A DNA stretch of 64,000 nucleotides, taken from Folioceros fuciformis (lineage: Eukaryota > Anthocerotophyta > Anthocerotopsida > Anthocerotales). Under the pieces are notes generated by a model. That model saw only the letters and a list, made by a program, of their open reading frames with translations, did no database searches and was not told the origin of the DNA. The translations under genes were made by a program, and so were the position numbers. Below, piece by piece: positions 34,527-47,863 of this stretch. Within the stretch, counting starts at the first letter, position 1; every line of letters begins with the position of its first letter. The stretch lies in NCBI GenBank assembly GCA_049999805.1, contig JBNGIO010005971.1, positions 1-64,000 of the forward strand, read 5' to 3'.

Positions 34527-35427
34527 CAACCACTATCTTTAAGGTTGCCATTGCAGCACTTCATGCTCTCCACCTAGATCCTTATTACCATAAGATATTT
34601 TTGACTTCATGGTTAATAAGCCTTTTTCTTTGAAGAGGGTGATCTTAGGTCAAGTTCTCTCCATCACCTCGTGACTATCTCAAGAATGACTTTTCTCAAG
34701 AGCATCTTTTGCCAAGTGGATTTTTGAAGCTTTTTCCTTTGGCACTTGAGAGAAGAGGTCCTTCATTAGATCTCTTAGGTCTTGGGTGCTAGCATTTTAC
34801 TAGCTTTGGACAAGGCCGACTTTGGGTTGCATCCTATTGCTATTAAGGAGGGGTTTCTATGCCTCATTAGTCATAGTAAACTTTGGAATAATCTTAAATG
34901 ATCTCATCTTTCCTTCTACCAATTTGCAATTGTCACTCTGAGTGGTTGTGAGTAATAATAACTCATTCAGCGTCTAGGTACTCTTCGAGTCCCACCCACT
35001 TTGGGGACTTTAAGCTTTGAATAGGATATGAAGAATGCCTTTAATGGAGATGGCCGCTCGCAATGTCATGTTCTTCGACCCCTAAGGAGTGTGGCGGAGC
35101 CATACATATGTGATGACCATGTTGTCAACAGGGTTATCACATATGCAACTAGGGACTCTACCTGCAACCATGTCACCATCAATCCCCCTAGATAGGGGCA
35201 TGTGAGTGGCAAGGTCCATAAGTATGGTGACAAGGTTCACAAGTATGGTACCATAAGAACACTTTCATCCCCCTTGTTCATGAGTACAAAGATGGCATAT
35301 ATGCAACAAAAGGACATTTTAGGCAAGGACTTTTCAAGACTAATGAAGGTTGTCAAGACTAATCAAGGTTGTGCCAAGGCTTGTGACAATTGTACAAACA
35401 AATCCCACCCATTTCCTCGCTAGTGAC

Positions 35428-35547
35428 CTTCTTTTAATAGGCATCTCCACAAAGAGCACTGGCCAAACTTCTTTATATAGGCATCTCCACAAAGAGCACT
35501 AGCCAAACTTCTTTATATAGGCATCTCCACAAAGAGCACTAGCCAAA
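35428..35547. repeat. 40-bp tandem repeat, three copies
   Basis: Three near-identical 40-base units (anchor gcatctccac at 35441, 35481 and 35521). They are followed by two diverged copies of a unit containing ccaaataacaccaa and ctagcaactt (about 35543-35620). Confidence 0.9.
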
Positions 35548-36122
35548 TAACACCAATCCAGTCAACCACTAGCAACTTTGGCCAAATAACACCAACCAGG
35601 TCCACAACTAGCAACTTCATCAAATGTACAAGCAGGTAGGCCCTTCTCATCATCTCTAATCATCTTAGGATGATAGGTAGTTATGGGAGTATAATAGATA
35701 AGGGTAAATAATTTTCTTATCTCTTCTTTTAATATTTGTTTATCATGTTTATTGAAAGCCACTTTTCTTTATGAGGCGGCGAACTCCCACGCATGAGGTT
35801 CTTATACTCGACAGCTTTGCGTGATAATGCTAATGGTACTGGCCATAGACGAGCGTCCCGTGTACTTTACATAGCTTGAAAACAAAAAGAGGGGTAGGTC
35901 TGTCTCAAGCTCATCAAGCTCATCAAGCTCAATCCTTAAAGTATGTGGATGTGTCCGCGTAAGTGTGAAAGGGGCCAGCATGAGCAGGCAGCGGGCAGCC
36001 ACCCACGGATGAGGAGAAGAAGCTCACCCTGACGTGAGTGAGAGAAGAGACAGACAACAAGGCCGTGTGAAACATGAGCACGAGCAAGTAAGCGTCCACG
36101 GTCCGATACATGTGACAGCACA

Positions 36123-39100
36123 GTGGCATCGACGAGGCAGGCTACCATGTGGGACTGCTCCTGTTCCTGCAGGGGGGTGGGCTTGCTCTCCACTCCGCCG
36201 CCGCCTGCCTGCTGCGGGCTGGGATTGGGATTGGGACTGGGATTCCTGTCTCTGGGCTCACCCGCATTTCCTGCCCCCTCCGCCGCCCGACTGGGCCTGA
36301 GCTCCCGCCCACCTCTCAGCCTCAGCTGCTGGGCGGCCAGGAGTGCCAACCTCAACTCTGCCGACGTTGATGATCGCACTCCTCCTCCTCCTCCCGTGCA
36401 CCCCTTCCGGGTCTCCTCCGGAGTGCAAGCCTCTGACACCCCCATTCTGTCGCCTACTTCCCTCTCCATTCCGTTCGGGGACCGAGAGGTGAGCCTGAAT
36501 TGCGTCTCGTCCTGCTCCTGAGGCCTATTTCCCATTCGCAATCCACGTCTGTCTCCAGCTTGCGCACAGCAATGCAGCTTTTTCTGAGTGTAATCTTGGA
36601 GTTGGCAGGTCATCATCGAGACAGGGCTTATCGGCCGCCAGGCGAATGGGGCTGTCACCGTATCGGATGGCGAGACCGTGAGTTTTGCTCAGCACCCACT
36701 TCTCCCCTCAAAATTTTCCGGACCCACCAATTCCATTTCTTGACCAGAGCAATCTCGCGTTGCCGACAGGAGGGAGCTCCTCCTCTCTTCTGTTACTGAG
36801 TCCCTCCGTTCTGCTGCAGATTGTTTACACCACGGTTTGTGCAGCCACAGACCCGACGGAACCCTCGGACTTCGTGCCTCTCACAGTCCAGTACCAGGAG
36901 AGATTATCTGCAGCTGGCCGGACCAGGTACCACTCCATCCCTTTGTGGGTGTCTGTCTCGCATTTGTTTCAATTCTGGAGGATCGGCGCCCCCTCTGAGG
37001 ACGTTGCCTCACTTTTCTTGGAATTTTGTACAGTGGAGGGTTCATAAAACGGGAGGGCAGAGCTCGGGAGAACGAGGTGAGAACATCAGCCCAGTGTGGA
37101 AGTACTTTTCGTCGTAGCAGCTCTTCCCAAGTCTGGATTGATTTTGAATGTCTTGGGTTTTGGTTTCAACAGATCCTTGTCTGCAGGCTCATTGACAGAC
37201 CCATCCGGCCCCTCATAGCTAAGGGCTTCAACTACGAGACTCAAGTGCTGGTTTGGGTGCGTGTGCTCCTCAAAGCGTACCCAATGCCTTGTCCAGCTGG
37301 ATTTGACGGACAAGTTGACTTGTGTCCAGCAGCTCTGGCTGCAAGTTTGAGAGTCCGCCTCTAGCACTGACAAAAGGCTGTGCTCCTCACGCTGCTTTCT
37401 TGAAGGTTTTAAGTTATGATGGTGTGCACGCTCCAGAACCGCTAGCAATTACTTCTGCCGGTGCAGCCTTGTGAGTCAGTCCTCTGCTCTCCTTCCAGGC
37501 CTACCCTCTCGAGTCCTTTGTGTATTTGCAGTGAATGTGACGTGGGTCTGAGTCCTGCGTGGACCTTTCTCTCGTTGGATTGTGGTGCCTCGCTCTGAGG
37601 GCTCCCTGTCGTTATGCCAGGGCTTTGTCGGACATCCCATTTGAAAGGGCAGTTGCCGGTGTTCGAGTTGGCTACATTGATGGTGCATATCTGGTTAACC
37701 CGACTGTGCAGCAGCTCAGTCGTTCTAAACTTGACCTAGTATTAGCGGGAACATCAGAGGCGGTTCTCATGATTGAGGTATACCTGATTATTCAGCCCTT
37801 GTCTTAGGCACAGGTGTGGCTGATTGCAGGCTCCTGGGAAGTGGCATGAAATGTCTATCTTGTGCTGCAGGGCTACTGTGAATTTTTGACCGAGGAGCAG
37901 CTCTTGGCAGCTGTCGAAGTTGGGCAGGTAAGCAAATAGTGGTGGTCTCCGTGAGTGACGTCCATAGGCTGCGTGCAGGCTATTTTCTCAGCTGCCCTGA
38001 ATGATGGCGTCTTTACATCAATATCTGGTATTCAGAAGCAAGCACTGTGGTCATGTCCAGACCGCTAAAGTTTGTGACTATGGTTGGGTGGGGCAGCAAG
38101 CAATTTCCAAGATTTGTGAGGAGCTAGAAAACTTCGCAAGCAAATATGGCAAGAAAAAAAATTTGGATGCAATATCTCTTCCACCCACAGTGATCGAGAG
38201 TTACATTCAGGTACTATACCGACCTTGCGGCCAAACTCTGAGGGACCTACATTCTGGTGAGAAGCTTCCTTACGTGAAATTTTTGGCCATCAGGATCTGT
38301 TCGGGGAAAAGCTTGCAAGTGCCTTGCAAATAAAGGGGAAGAAAGCACGCGCAGCAGCTATAGGGGTCTTAGAACAGAAGATTCTTACTGCCCTAGCAGA
38401 GGACGGGCTAGACCAAGTGGCAAATAAAGATGATGAACGAGATGCGGTGTGGGATGAGGAGGAAGATGAAGAACTAGTTGTGGAAGATGGAGAAGTAGAT
38501 GAAGGTGATGTTCATGTGAAGCCGGTTTTGAGGAGGCCAATCACCCAGGTCTGTAATACGTAGGTCTTAACCCTGCCTTGAAAAGTTTTCTATAGGCGTT
38601 TATGCTGTTCGCTCTCAGCCTCTTATCATGCTCTTCATATTCTTTCCTTACACTGTGTCACATGTTCACAGCGCTTTGATCCGGTTGATGTGAAGACTGT
38701 TTTCAAAGAGGTTTCATCAAAAGTCATGCGTGAACTCATTGTACAGGTCTGTCCTTGGGATTGAATGATACGGAGAGCCCTGCAACTTTGCGCGTATTCA
38801 ATCCTTTTCGTTGGGATTCATCGTGTTTTTCTTTTTTCGGCGTCTCTACAGAAAGGCTTGCGAAGCGATGGCAGAGGCGTGACGCAGGTCCGTCCAATTC
38901 AAAGTCTCTGTGGTCTCCTCCCACGGGCACATGGAAGTGCGCTGTTCACGCGAGGAGAGACTCAGGTGCTGACTGTTCTTGTTTAGCTCACTCGCAGGCT
39001 AGAGAACTTAGAGCCTCTCTTTGACGGGATCACTGGAGTGCACGCAGGCATTGGCTGTGGTTACCCTGGGAGGAAATGACATGGGGCAAAGACTTGACAA

Positions 39101-42100
39101 CCTCAACAACATCGAGGACATTAAACGTTTCTATTTGCAGGTCTGTTACCTTATCTGCCATCAGCTTCTGATTCCTCCCACATGGGTGGGAGCTATGCAG
39201 AGGTGAAACTTCATATGGTTAGTGTGTGGATTTCTGGAATGAAAAACAAACTGGCAGTGTCATAGTTTAATCTGGGTTTGGGTTGAGCATGACGGCTACT
39301 GAAAGCGTCTTCAGACACGTAACTTTTTTAACACAGTCATCCGTGATTGTAGTATACATTTCCTCCCTCGTGTGTGGGTGAAACTGGACGGATCGGTGCA
39401 CCTACAAGGCGAGAAATAGGACATGGGACCCTTGCCGAAAGGGCTCTTGAGCCAGTTCTCCCATTGGAGACAGAGTTCCCGTACACAATCAGGGTGGAAA
39501 GCACAATCACAGAGAGCAATGGATCCTCCAGGTTTGACCCTTGTGCTTTCTGACAATTGTGAAATTGTTTGCTGGTCGTGAGACTGTTGGCTTCTCCTAC
39601 GCAGTAAATGGCTGTACCGAGTGTGCTGCAAGTTTTGTCATTGCCCAATGAATTCGCACATTTCCATGCATTGTTTCAGCGGTTGCCTTTGTCTTTCAGC
39701 ATGGCGTCTGTTTGTGGTGGTTGCCTGGCGATGCTGGATGCTGGTATTCCCTTGAAAGGTCCCATTGCTGGAGTGGCCATGGGTCTGATACTTAGAACAC
39801 GAGAGTGTGGGGGTGATGGGGAACCAGTGATCTTGACTGACATTCTTGGTTCAGAAGATGCGTTGGGTGATATGGATTTCAAGGTTAGGTACTTCTTTGA
39901 GTTCCGAATAAGATCTACTGGTTTTTACTTTATGTTTGGGGTCATATTGATGCTCATGGTCCTGTGCAGGTCGCTGGGAACGAAGATGGCATAACTGCTT
40001 TTCAAATGGACATAAAGGTGAGTGAGCGCCTGCTGTGTGGGTTGTCCGTTGTGGAAGTTTGTTATGTACCATGGCAACAGAAGAAAGCAGACTATTTGGT
40101 GATGTAGGTGGAAGGGATCAGTTTAAAGATTTTAGAGAAGGCCCTTGCCCAAGCCAAGATAGGAAGACAACATATTCTTGGTGGGATTATGCTTCAGCTG
40201 ATTCTAGAGACAGTAGCTCAGCTGTGGTTGAACCAGTAAGTTCTGATGACAATACTCCTCTGGTTCAGTCGAGATGACAAAAAGCTCTCCACCACCCGCA
40301 AGATCACTTTCCAAATATGCTCCTTTGATCGAAATGATGAAGGTACGCACGAAGAATCTCAGGCCTCACAGCTGTCTGCAGGAGCATATGAGCTAAGCTA
40401 TCTTGGCCATCGATTAACGCATCAATTTGGTGCAGGTGGATTCAGACAAGCTGAACATAGTAATTGGTCCGGGTGGAAAAACCGTCAAGGGTATCATTGA
40501 AGAGACTGGTGTGGATACTATTGACATAGAAGATGATGGCTCAGTAAGTATGGCCCCTGTCATTTAAAAATGCAGGCAAAGTTTCCCGGACCTCGCCTGA
40601 CAATGTCTGATGTCTCAGATATCTATCTGCGGTAAATCCACTGAATCCCTTTTGCTCGCCAAAGCAAGAATAGCTGGGCTCACAATGGTTCCAGTTGTGG
40701 GTCAGATATACAAGTACGTGGTTTGGTAAATCTGATTGTGCTTCCTGGACTACTTGTCTCTGCAAAAGCCTGAACAGTGTATCAGCTTTGTTTTTGCAGA
40801 AACTGTGTTGTGAAGAGAGTTATCGCGTTTGGTTGCTTCGTGGAACTGGCTCCAGGACGTGAGGTGTATACATATTACGCGCCTTCAAAGTCATGTGTAG
40901 TGTGTCGCAAGGTTGTTGTGCTTCATGTTGCTAACCCCACGATGACCGTTGCAGGCACTGTTGCATATCAGCGAGTTGAGCACGAGGCGGGTTGCTCGGG
41001 TCGAGGATGTGTGTACTCGAAGAGTGTGAATTCCATCCTGAGTGCAATCTATGTCTTGTGTAGGCATGCTGAACTCTGCTGCTGATTTTGATGTCGTGCA
41101 GGTAGCAAACGAGGGTGATCGTTTAGATGTCAAACTGATTGAGGTACGCCTCCTTCTGTTGTCCGCGAAAGACGCGTCCTTGCCCGCTAGCATGATGCAC
41201 ATCACGGTCTTGTTGGAACCGATTTAAGCACTCCCCGGATGTGCAGATCAATGCCCGAGGCCAGCTGCGGGTGAGTAGACGAGCCCTTCTCCCTCCAGAG
41301 CCAGCCGAAGCAGGAGGAGAGGGGGAGAAGAAACCGAAGCAAAATGATCCCCGTGTGTGGACACGACAAACTGATCAACCCGCAGGGCCAGCCGATGGTG
41401 AAAGGAAGGACAGTGAGACAAGCCTGCGGACAGACACGTCCGATCAACCCCCAGCGGTAGCAGATGAAGACGGAGAGAAGAAAACAAGGATGAAGTCTGA
41501 CCAACGCCCCGTGGTCGCAGATGGAGGAGAGAAGAAAACTAGGGTCAAGTCTGGTCAACCCTCAGTGATAGCAAATGGAGAAGAAGAGGAGACATCGAGG
41601 ATCAAGTCTGCCCAATCCCCAGTGGTAGCAGATGGAGAAGGAGATGAGAAAAGAAGGATCAAGTCTGATGAACCCGCAGTGGCAGCAGATAGAGAAGGAG
41701 AGAGAAAAACAAGGAGCAAGAGTGACCAACCCCCAGTGGCAGCAGACGGAGAAGTAGAGAAAAAGACAAGGAGCAAGACTGATCAACGCCACGATGGAGC
41801 AGAAGAAGAGGGGAAGCAAAGTACGGGGACGAGGAAGCAAAGCACGGGGACGAGGAAGCAAAGTACGGGGACGAAGAAGTCTGATCAACCCCGTGCGGAG
41901 GGAGTGAAGAGGACAAGGCGGACTGACGCAAGCCTTGGAACAGAGACGGGGAGAAAGGCCTCTAAACAGAGAGAACTCATCTCAGGAATCGGGGACAACG
42001 GTGACGCTGGCACTGTTAGCTTAGTGGAGACGGAAATGCAGTTGGCAGCAAAACTGGCAACTGCAGCAGCTTCAGAGGACAGGTTCGCCGAAGTCGAGTT

Positions 42101-42104
42101 GTAG
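36123..42104 (+). CDS. PNP: Plastid-type polyribonucleotide nucleotidyltransferase (PNPase)
   Basis: Phosphorolytic 3'-5' exoribonuclease that trims and degrades organelle RNA as a trimer. Inferred exons, all in phase: 36123-36488, 36609-36677, 36820-36926, 37034-37076, 37173-37256, 37406-37470, 37621-37777, 37871-37927, 38097-38210, 38294-38548, 38672-38746, 38852-38965, 39048-39140, 39353-39531, 39700-39883, 39970-40017, 40108-40180, 40269-40342, 40436-40543, 40619-40713, 40800-40863, 40955-41008, 41102-41143, 41247-42104. Order of parts: leader of about 115 residues, RNase PH 1 ([15 protein letters not shown], then [11 protein letters not shown]), linker helices, RNase PH 2 ([27 protein letters not shown]), KH ([17 protein letters not shown]), S1 ([19 protein letters not shown]) and a repetitive charged tail. 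Phrases such as [20 protein letters not shown] and [17 protein letters not shown] match the plastid rather than the mitochondrial plant enzyme. The start of exon 9 is the least certain junction. Confidence 0.93.
41400..41900 (+). repeat. Tandem-repeat tail of PNPase
   Basis: About seven imperfect units of roughly 20 residues ([17 protein letters not shown] pattern) followed by three copies of KQSTGTR encoded by near-identical 21-base units at about 41816-41878. The DNA shows the same periodicity. Confidence 0.85.
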
Positions 42105-42681
42105 GGGACGAAGCCTTGACAACACGATGTATGCCAATACTCCGTTTCGAGCTTTGGCCGGAGGGGTTCCGAAGGCGCCCGCTTTACTCCTTTTCCGCCA
42201 TCTAACGCCTGAGCGATATTTGGCGGCCCCTTTTACCGTGGTATGACGTCTTTCTCGTCGTCTTTCTGCATGCGGGGACGTTTGTCAGGTTTCATGTATG
42301 AAACTGACTAGATTCATTGCGAGACGGCGATGGACCCGTCTTCATTCAGACCAAATGCCACGTACAACAAAACTGCCATTTCTTGCGCTGCCATTGCAAG
42401 CACGTACACAACGCCTTGGACAATTCAGCCCGAGAGGAAACTTTCCTGATCTGCATGTTATGAAGCTATCGCGTATCGTGCATTTCACCCGGGTAGTGGA
42501 CTCAGCCCCTGACATAGGACATTCCTCCACAAGGAGGACAAAAGATGAGTGGCAGCATCTCCCATTTACCGTGCACGTCTCAGGCGCCATTAGGGAGCAG
42601 ACAGAGATGAAGCACAATCAACGATACCAAACATTGCTCCCCGTTACTAGTGCAGACGAAGAAGGATGTGCTAAACAAAAG
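42105..42681. other. Convergent 3' regions of PNPase and VPS39
   Basis: 577 bases between the two stop codons. A plus-strand open frame at 42298-42762 overlaps the VPS39 last exon and has no domain; treated as spurious. Likely 3' UTRs. Confidence 0.6.
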
Positions 42682-45600
42682 TCATGGCCCAGAAGCTCGC
42701 GGAACTCCGGCTTTGATCGCTTGCTGACTCGTGTAGCACACAAAATGTACCACCACACCTGAGGGGTAAACGGCAAAAGCACTGTTCCCCATTCTCTTGT
42801 GGCAGGTGGCACAGTTCCGGTCGGTGGTTGTTTTCACCGTTCGCCTGCGACAGTTCAACAGCTCCTCACGAACCTGCTCGCCAGGGAGCGTGTTCATCCG
42901 TGTGAGCAGCGTAAAACTGGACCACGAATAGTCTTTATGGGAAAAACATTCTAAGGTATCGATTGGAACGCAGCCCACAAGCAAACAGAACCCAAGAAAC
43001 TGACCTGAATGTGCTCACTTCGTCGAAGGCTTTTTATGACAGCAAGATTGCGCCGGGCTTCACTGACTTTCCGCAACAGGGGCTCAAGGAACGGAAGCAA
43101 TTGCTGCACGTGAACCACAAGGCCTTTATGTTGCTGCCATGCCCTACGCTGCAGTCACTCCAGCCTCACATTTCAAAGCAAGGTCCCATACCTGTAGCTT
43201 CGTGTCTGATGGTATCATTCTTAGTGCTTGGACCCAATTCAACCGGTCCCATCTCTCACTGAGCAGGCGCAACGCTTCATCCAGCATTTGGCCCTCACCA
43301 CTGGTTCCCTCGTCACTGTCACCCCTGCTGCTGTCAACTGCATTATCGCCACTGCTGTAGCTTGGACCCTGTTCTGCACCCTCTATTTGCGCGATCTTCT
43401 TTCCCACATTCCCCCTATGTTTTTGCACCGCGCCAGCTTTTTGATTTGGAGTTCCCTTCGATGGAAAGACTCTCCACAGAGACCGTTCAAACTCTTTCAA
43501 AGCTGCCTCTGGCCTAAGGTAGACCTCAAGCAATGTTAGGTAGACATGCACTGAATCCTGATCCGATGAGCTTTGTCCTCGGACAGAGGGAAACAAAGCG
43601 TCCCCGCTGCTTGATCTTCCAGAAACAGATGAGTACACCCTATCACAATATGCCAGAGCTAACTCCCGCTCATGGAGCTGTGGTACCAGACAATAAAGTC
43701 AGAACTCATTGAATTGAGAGCAACCTACAACATCTAGCGAAGGTCAAGCAAAGTGCAACAACCTTGTGGACATAAAGAGTGAGAGCCAGTTTGTGCTGCC
43801 CCATCCTCCCAAGCAAGAAAGCTCGTTCATGGTAGAGACCATCAGATGGGAGCTGCTGGAATATGATCTCCGGAATGTAGTCGGAACTAGTTTCAAGAGC
43901 AGTAAACAACTTCTGTCTCGTCAAACTGTGCTCCCTCTCATCCCACTTCCCTTGAGACAGAAGGTCATCCCGCTCCACCAGGACCCTAGACAGATATAGT
44001 TGCACCTAGATGGACAACATTTCCCAACAGACTTTACCAACCAGGTTGTACAAGTTAACCAGGAACACCAAAGAAAGACTGGGTTCCAACCGGAAAGTAT
44101 ACCAGCTCATTTTGGAGATCAGCGGATGAAAACTCAGGATGCTCAGTAAGCACAGTCTCCAAATATGTTGCTCGCAACTGTGGTGCATGTTCATTGAGAT
44201 GGGAGAGGACAAGCTTCGCTGGAAGTGGTGGCTTCAAAGCAGAAAACAATCTCAAAGCCTGGTCAGGCTCAGTCTTCAAAAGCTTGGTGGATGTTAAAAG
44301 TACGAGAGATGGATCATAATCTCCCAAACCCTGTAGCACAGGAGTGTGCAAGCCTAACATCAGAACATGCCTGGCATTTTGGGACATGTTCAGAAATAGT
44401 TGGAATTTGCAGAAAACGCAAAAATTCATGGCAGAAACAACGTCAAATCCGACACCTCTAAATGCCTCGTCCTAGACACATCATGGACATGATGAACAAG
44501 TGCAGACTCTGGTTACCAGAATGTAATCTATAACTTGCTGAGGGCCGAACGTAACAGAACTTGACGGCTGCACATCAAAGGACTCCGGCTCTAATGCCAG
44601 TCGATTGAGAAGCTCCAGAGCTGCACGATGATGGTGGTTGTGCCTGTACAACTCTATCACCTCAGCATAATGGCCTCCTGCAAGCATCACCTTTTCACAG
44701 GACGGGACATCACAGTAATTGGGCCCCTTCAGAAGCTCGACAGCTGCTTGAGAGTGGCCAGTGGCCACCAATGCTTGCACCAGAGCAGTGTCCAGCACAA
44801 TGGCCAACTCTTTTGGGCCTCTCTTCTGCTGTGAATCCGTACCAATACTCTGTAACAGGGAAATGCCCGCAAGTGTCAGGTACCATCTTATTTGGACAGA
44901 TAATCATGAACATTTGCAGCCAAGATGTTGCAGGAAACTTTGGGACGAGCGCAAACCTGATCATCAAATTTCCTTTCACCAGAGGGTCCTCGTTTGAGAG
45001 CTGAAACTTCCACAATAGCGGCGACGGCAGCAGTCGTCTCCTCAGCCTGCACCTTCCCAATAACAGCACCCCTTCTGGATGTCAGAAGTCCTGACAATGC
45101 ATTGAATGCCGCTGTGCTTGTTTTCACTTCCACATGATGTTCCTCATCTTCCGATTTCCCAGTTGCACCCTCTAATTGATCGAAGGGTAGCGACAACTCT
45201 TCCCCATATCCTTGAGAAAGGACATTAGCAGGCCTGGACACCCAACTTGGAAGCTTTATAGATGGGAATAACGATAAAATGGTGACGAGGTCCAAGGAAG
45301 AGGCTGCAAAATGCTCCATCGCTTGCACATATTCACCTTGCTCGAACAACGTGTAACCATACCTGATCTCAAATCAGACAGCAACAGCTAGTCAGTTCTT
45401 TCTGTGTCATGCGGTCCACAGGCACCAAATCCTGGCTGAGATGAAGCACATTTCTCTGCCAAGCTAACACCAAACAAGAAGTGAGCCCCCAGCTTCTATT
45501 TCCAGCTCCCCAAGACCAACAACAAAACCCACACCGCACACATGACAACGTATCACAAGGCTCTTGAACAGCAAACATCGAGAGCATAGGTTGCAGCCCC

Positions 45601-46888
45601 ACCGTTGGTGAATGCCATCTTCCTTTGCTATCCGGAGTGCAGCATCTTCGGGAGGAAGGAGCTTGCAGAGCGCTAAGGCATCCTCAAAGTTGCCAGAAGC
45701 AGCTAGCTGCACTACCTGGATTTCCAGCCGCCATGGAAACGCGTTACATACCCTCCCCTTATTTGCCAAGAGGCCAAGGGAAAGAAAGAAGTATTGGGCA
45801 CCTGCATGGCGATGGGGACGGAGACAAGAAGGTAGACGACGGTCTCCGACGCCGCAACCACACCACTGTCGTCAGAGAGTAACAACTGTGGCTCCCGGAT
45901 GGGAATTGTTTGCACCAACCCATGGGGAGTCCGAAGCGACCTTACCTGCAACACCATTCCAAAAGCGCCATGGGTGGGAAAACGAGGCCTCCACACGAGC
46001 ACGACATGCTAGCAGTACCACCGCAGGCAGCAGTACCTCTATGAAACGGGGCATGCGTGCCAGCGCATGCGGACCATGAGTTACGACAGTGCCGGGTGGC
46101 TCAGACCAACTGATGCCACTCTGTTGAGTGAGCTTCCCATTGCTGTCCACGAAAACCCCAACATTCTCCTGGAGATGGCCGGCCAAACGCGTCCATCACA
46201 ATCCATACCACTGCCGCACATGCGGAAGCAGCAGACCGCAATGTAAGGATCTCACCTTCCCCAACAACAGCTGGTCTCTACTGAGCGCCACAGCTAAAGG
46301 GGGAGCCACCCTCCCCGCAGGAAAAACGTCGATGGACGCCCCAGTGCTCACATTCACGATCACATACTCCTTCCGGATCCCCAAACACACGGAATCCCCA
46401 CACCACACCATGGACTTGACCGCATCCGGGATCCCCAATTCCTTCACCTCGCTCACGTCATGCCTGCCGTCCAGGCGGTATATGTAGAGCCGCTTCTTCA
46501 CTGCCACCGCGAGCTGAGACCGGTGAGCGTCCAAGGCGTAGAGGGAGGCACCCTTGGTCTTGGCCAGCGTGGAAACCAGGTCGAATTCGGGAAGAGTGTG
46601 GATGGCGAGGGCGTCGGAGAGCGAGACCAGGCAGGTCCGCAGGGCGTGCATGCAGGTGATGGGCTTCTTGGAGAAGGCGACCCGGGTGTGCCGAAGTGCA
46701 TAGCGCGGGGCCAGCTGCTGCACTTGCTCTTCTCCAAAACCCTCCTCATTCTCGATCTCGGGAGCGTAGAGTCGCAGCGCGCCATCGATGCAGGCCAGCA
46801 GGAGACGGCGATCCCACAGCACCAGGCTGCTGATCTTGATGGGGCAGTCCCGGACCACGGCTACCTCGTCAAACGCGTTGTGCACCAT
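42682..46888 (-). CDS. VPS39: VPS39/VAM6-like subunit of the HOPS tethering complex
   Basis: Tethering-complex subunit acting with Rab7-type GTPases in vacuolar fusion. Inferred exons on the minus strand, all in phase: 46888-46256, 46168-46037, 45945-45802, 45715-45603, 45362-44957, 44849-44517, 44330-44103, 44005-43763, 43677-43192, 43103-43005, 42873-42682; about 1002 residues, the usual length. The N-terminal half is a CNH beta-propeller (MVHNAFD start, FSKKPITCM, VKSMVWCGDSVCLGIRKEYV, FPAGRVAPPL). The middle is a clathrin-type helical repeat region (LAASGNFEDALALCKLLPP, LAIVLDTALVQAL, VELLKGPNYCD). The C-terminal end has the Vps39 zinc-binding segment (CATCHKRMGNSAFAVYP, then VHFVC). The ATG at 46888 was chosen because family members begin MVHNA; the frame is open further upstream without an ATG. 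Confidence 0.95.
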
Positions 46889-47084
46889 GTCCACTGCCTC
46901 GCCCTCTTCACAGCCCCTTAACACGGGCAGACAGTTTAAGTCTTGTTTTATTCCTCATTTTTGACTCCTCGCCAAAAACGTGTACATAGAGTATTTCTGA
47001 AACCCGCCTTTTGAACAAGGGATTTCCAGATCCAGGTCTGGATAGGCAAATATCCTTCCGTTCAAGGCTGCAAACTTTTACTGT

Positions 47085-47260
47085 ACCTCTCGGTCGTCCC
47101 TTACCAAGGGGGGCGGAACCCCTAACCTGGGTTGGATTGTTCTGCGCGTTTCCTGTACCTCCTGGTCGTCCCTTGCCAAGGGGCGCGGAACTCCTANNNN
47201 NNNNNNTTCCTGTACCTCCTGGTCGTCCCTTGCCAAGGGGCGCGGAACTCCTACACTTGT
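47085..47260. repeat. GC-rich tandem repeat with 10-N gap
   Basis: The phrase cctggtcgtcccttgccaag plus gggcgcggaactccta occurs on both sides of the gap (47197-47206) and in a diverged form just before (47093-47122). The identical flanks suggest that the gap may be an assembly join inside a duplicate. Confidence 0.8.
47197..47206. other. Assembly gap, 10 N
   Basis: Ten N between two near-identical repeat copies. Confidence 0.99.
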
Positions 47261-47863
47261 TTGTTCTGCGCTGGAGACACTTTGCAATAATAAACTAAAC
47301 TTATGCGCCATTTGGGTCATCGTCCATGCTACAGAGTTTCATGATTTTAAGTATGGATGTCTACCACTCCCCCTCAAGTTCACTAGAGCTGGACTTGGCT
47401 CTTGTTTTTTTTGACCTCTACCAAGCGTTCTAACTTTGGTCTTGGGTTTGTCTGAGGTTGGTGACAACAATGTCCCTCTTTATTGGTGGTGATGGTGACT
47501 AATAGACAATTCTCATAACATATAATCCCTTACTTCTCCCATTTATTATATGGAAGGTCATGTAGATATTTCATTTCCACCCTCAAGCTTGTCCAGTCAT
47601 CCATGTTCCATACTTGTTGTTGTATGTGCTACTCCTTGAGCCATGATTTAGCTTCCATTCTTACAACAACTTCTTGGTATTTGTTGGCAAGTTAAGCATC
47701 CACACCCCTTTAGCCAACTTTCAATCCATAATCTTAAGCTGTACTCCCCAATTGACACTCAAAGTTAAGCAAGAGAGATAGAGGAGAAGTTAAGACTTAG
47801 AAAACACTCAAATGTACGAGGGGTATGGCCTTAGACTCATATTGGGTCGTAATAAAGCTTTTT

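Larger units (their letters stand above)
32616..36122. other. 3.5-kb intergenic region with minisatellites
   Basis: No gene I can support. A minus-strand stretch near 32722-33187 has protein-like segments in two frames but no recognised domain. Two tandem-repeat arrays occur (34295-34526 and 35428-35547), listed separately. The remainder is AT-rich unique-looking DNA. Confidence 0.5.
46889..47850. other. Intergenic, repeat-like
   Basis: VPS39 promoter side and repetitive DNA. It includes two to three copies of a GC-rich unit (ctggtcgtcccttgccaagg phrase) at about 47085-47260, interrupted by a 10-N gap. No gene. Confidence 0.5.

Noticed and set aside
40181-40268. Alternative PNPase donor at 40236 (CA/GTAAGT)
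   Set aside because: It would break phase with the next exon, which must read MTKSSPPP. The donor at 40181 joins in phase and matches family spacing.
42298-42762. 154-codon plus-strand frame between PNPase and VPS39
   Set aside because: Runs antisense into the last VPS39 exon and lacks any recognisable domain.
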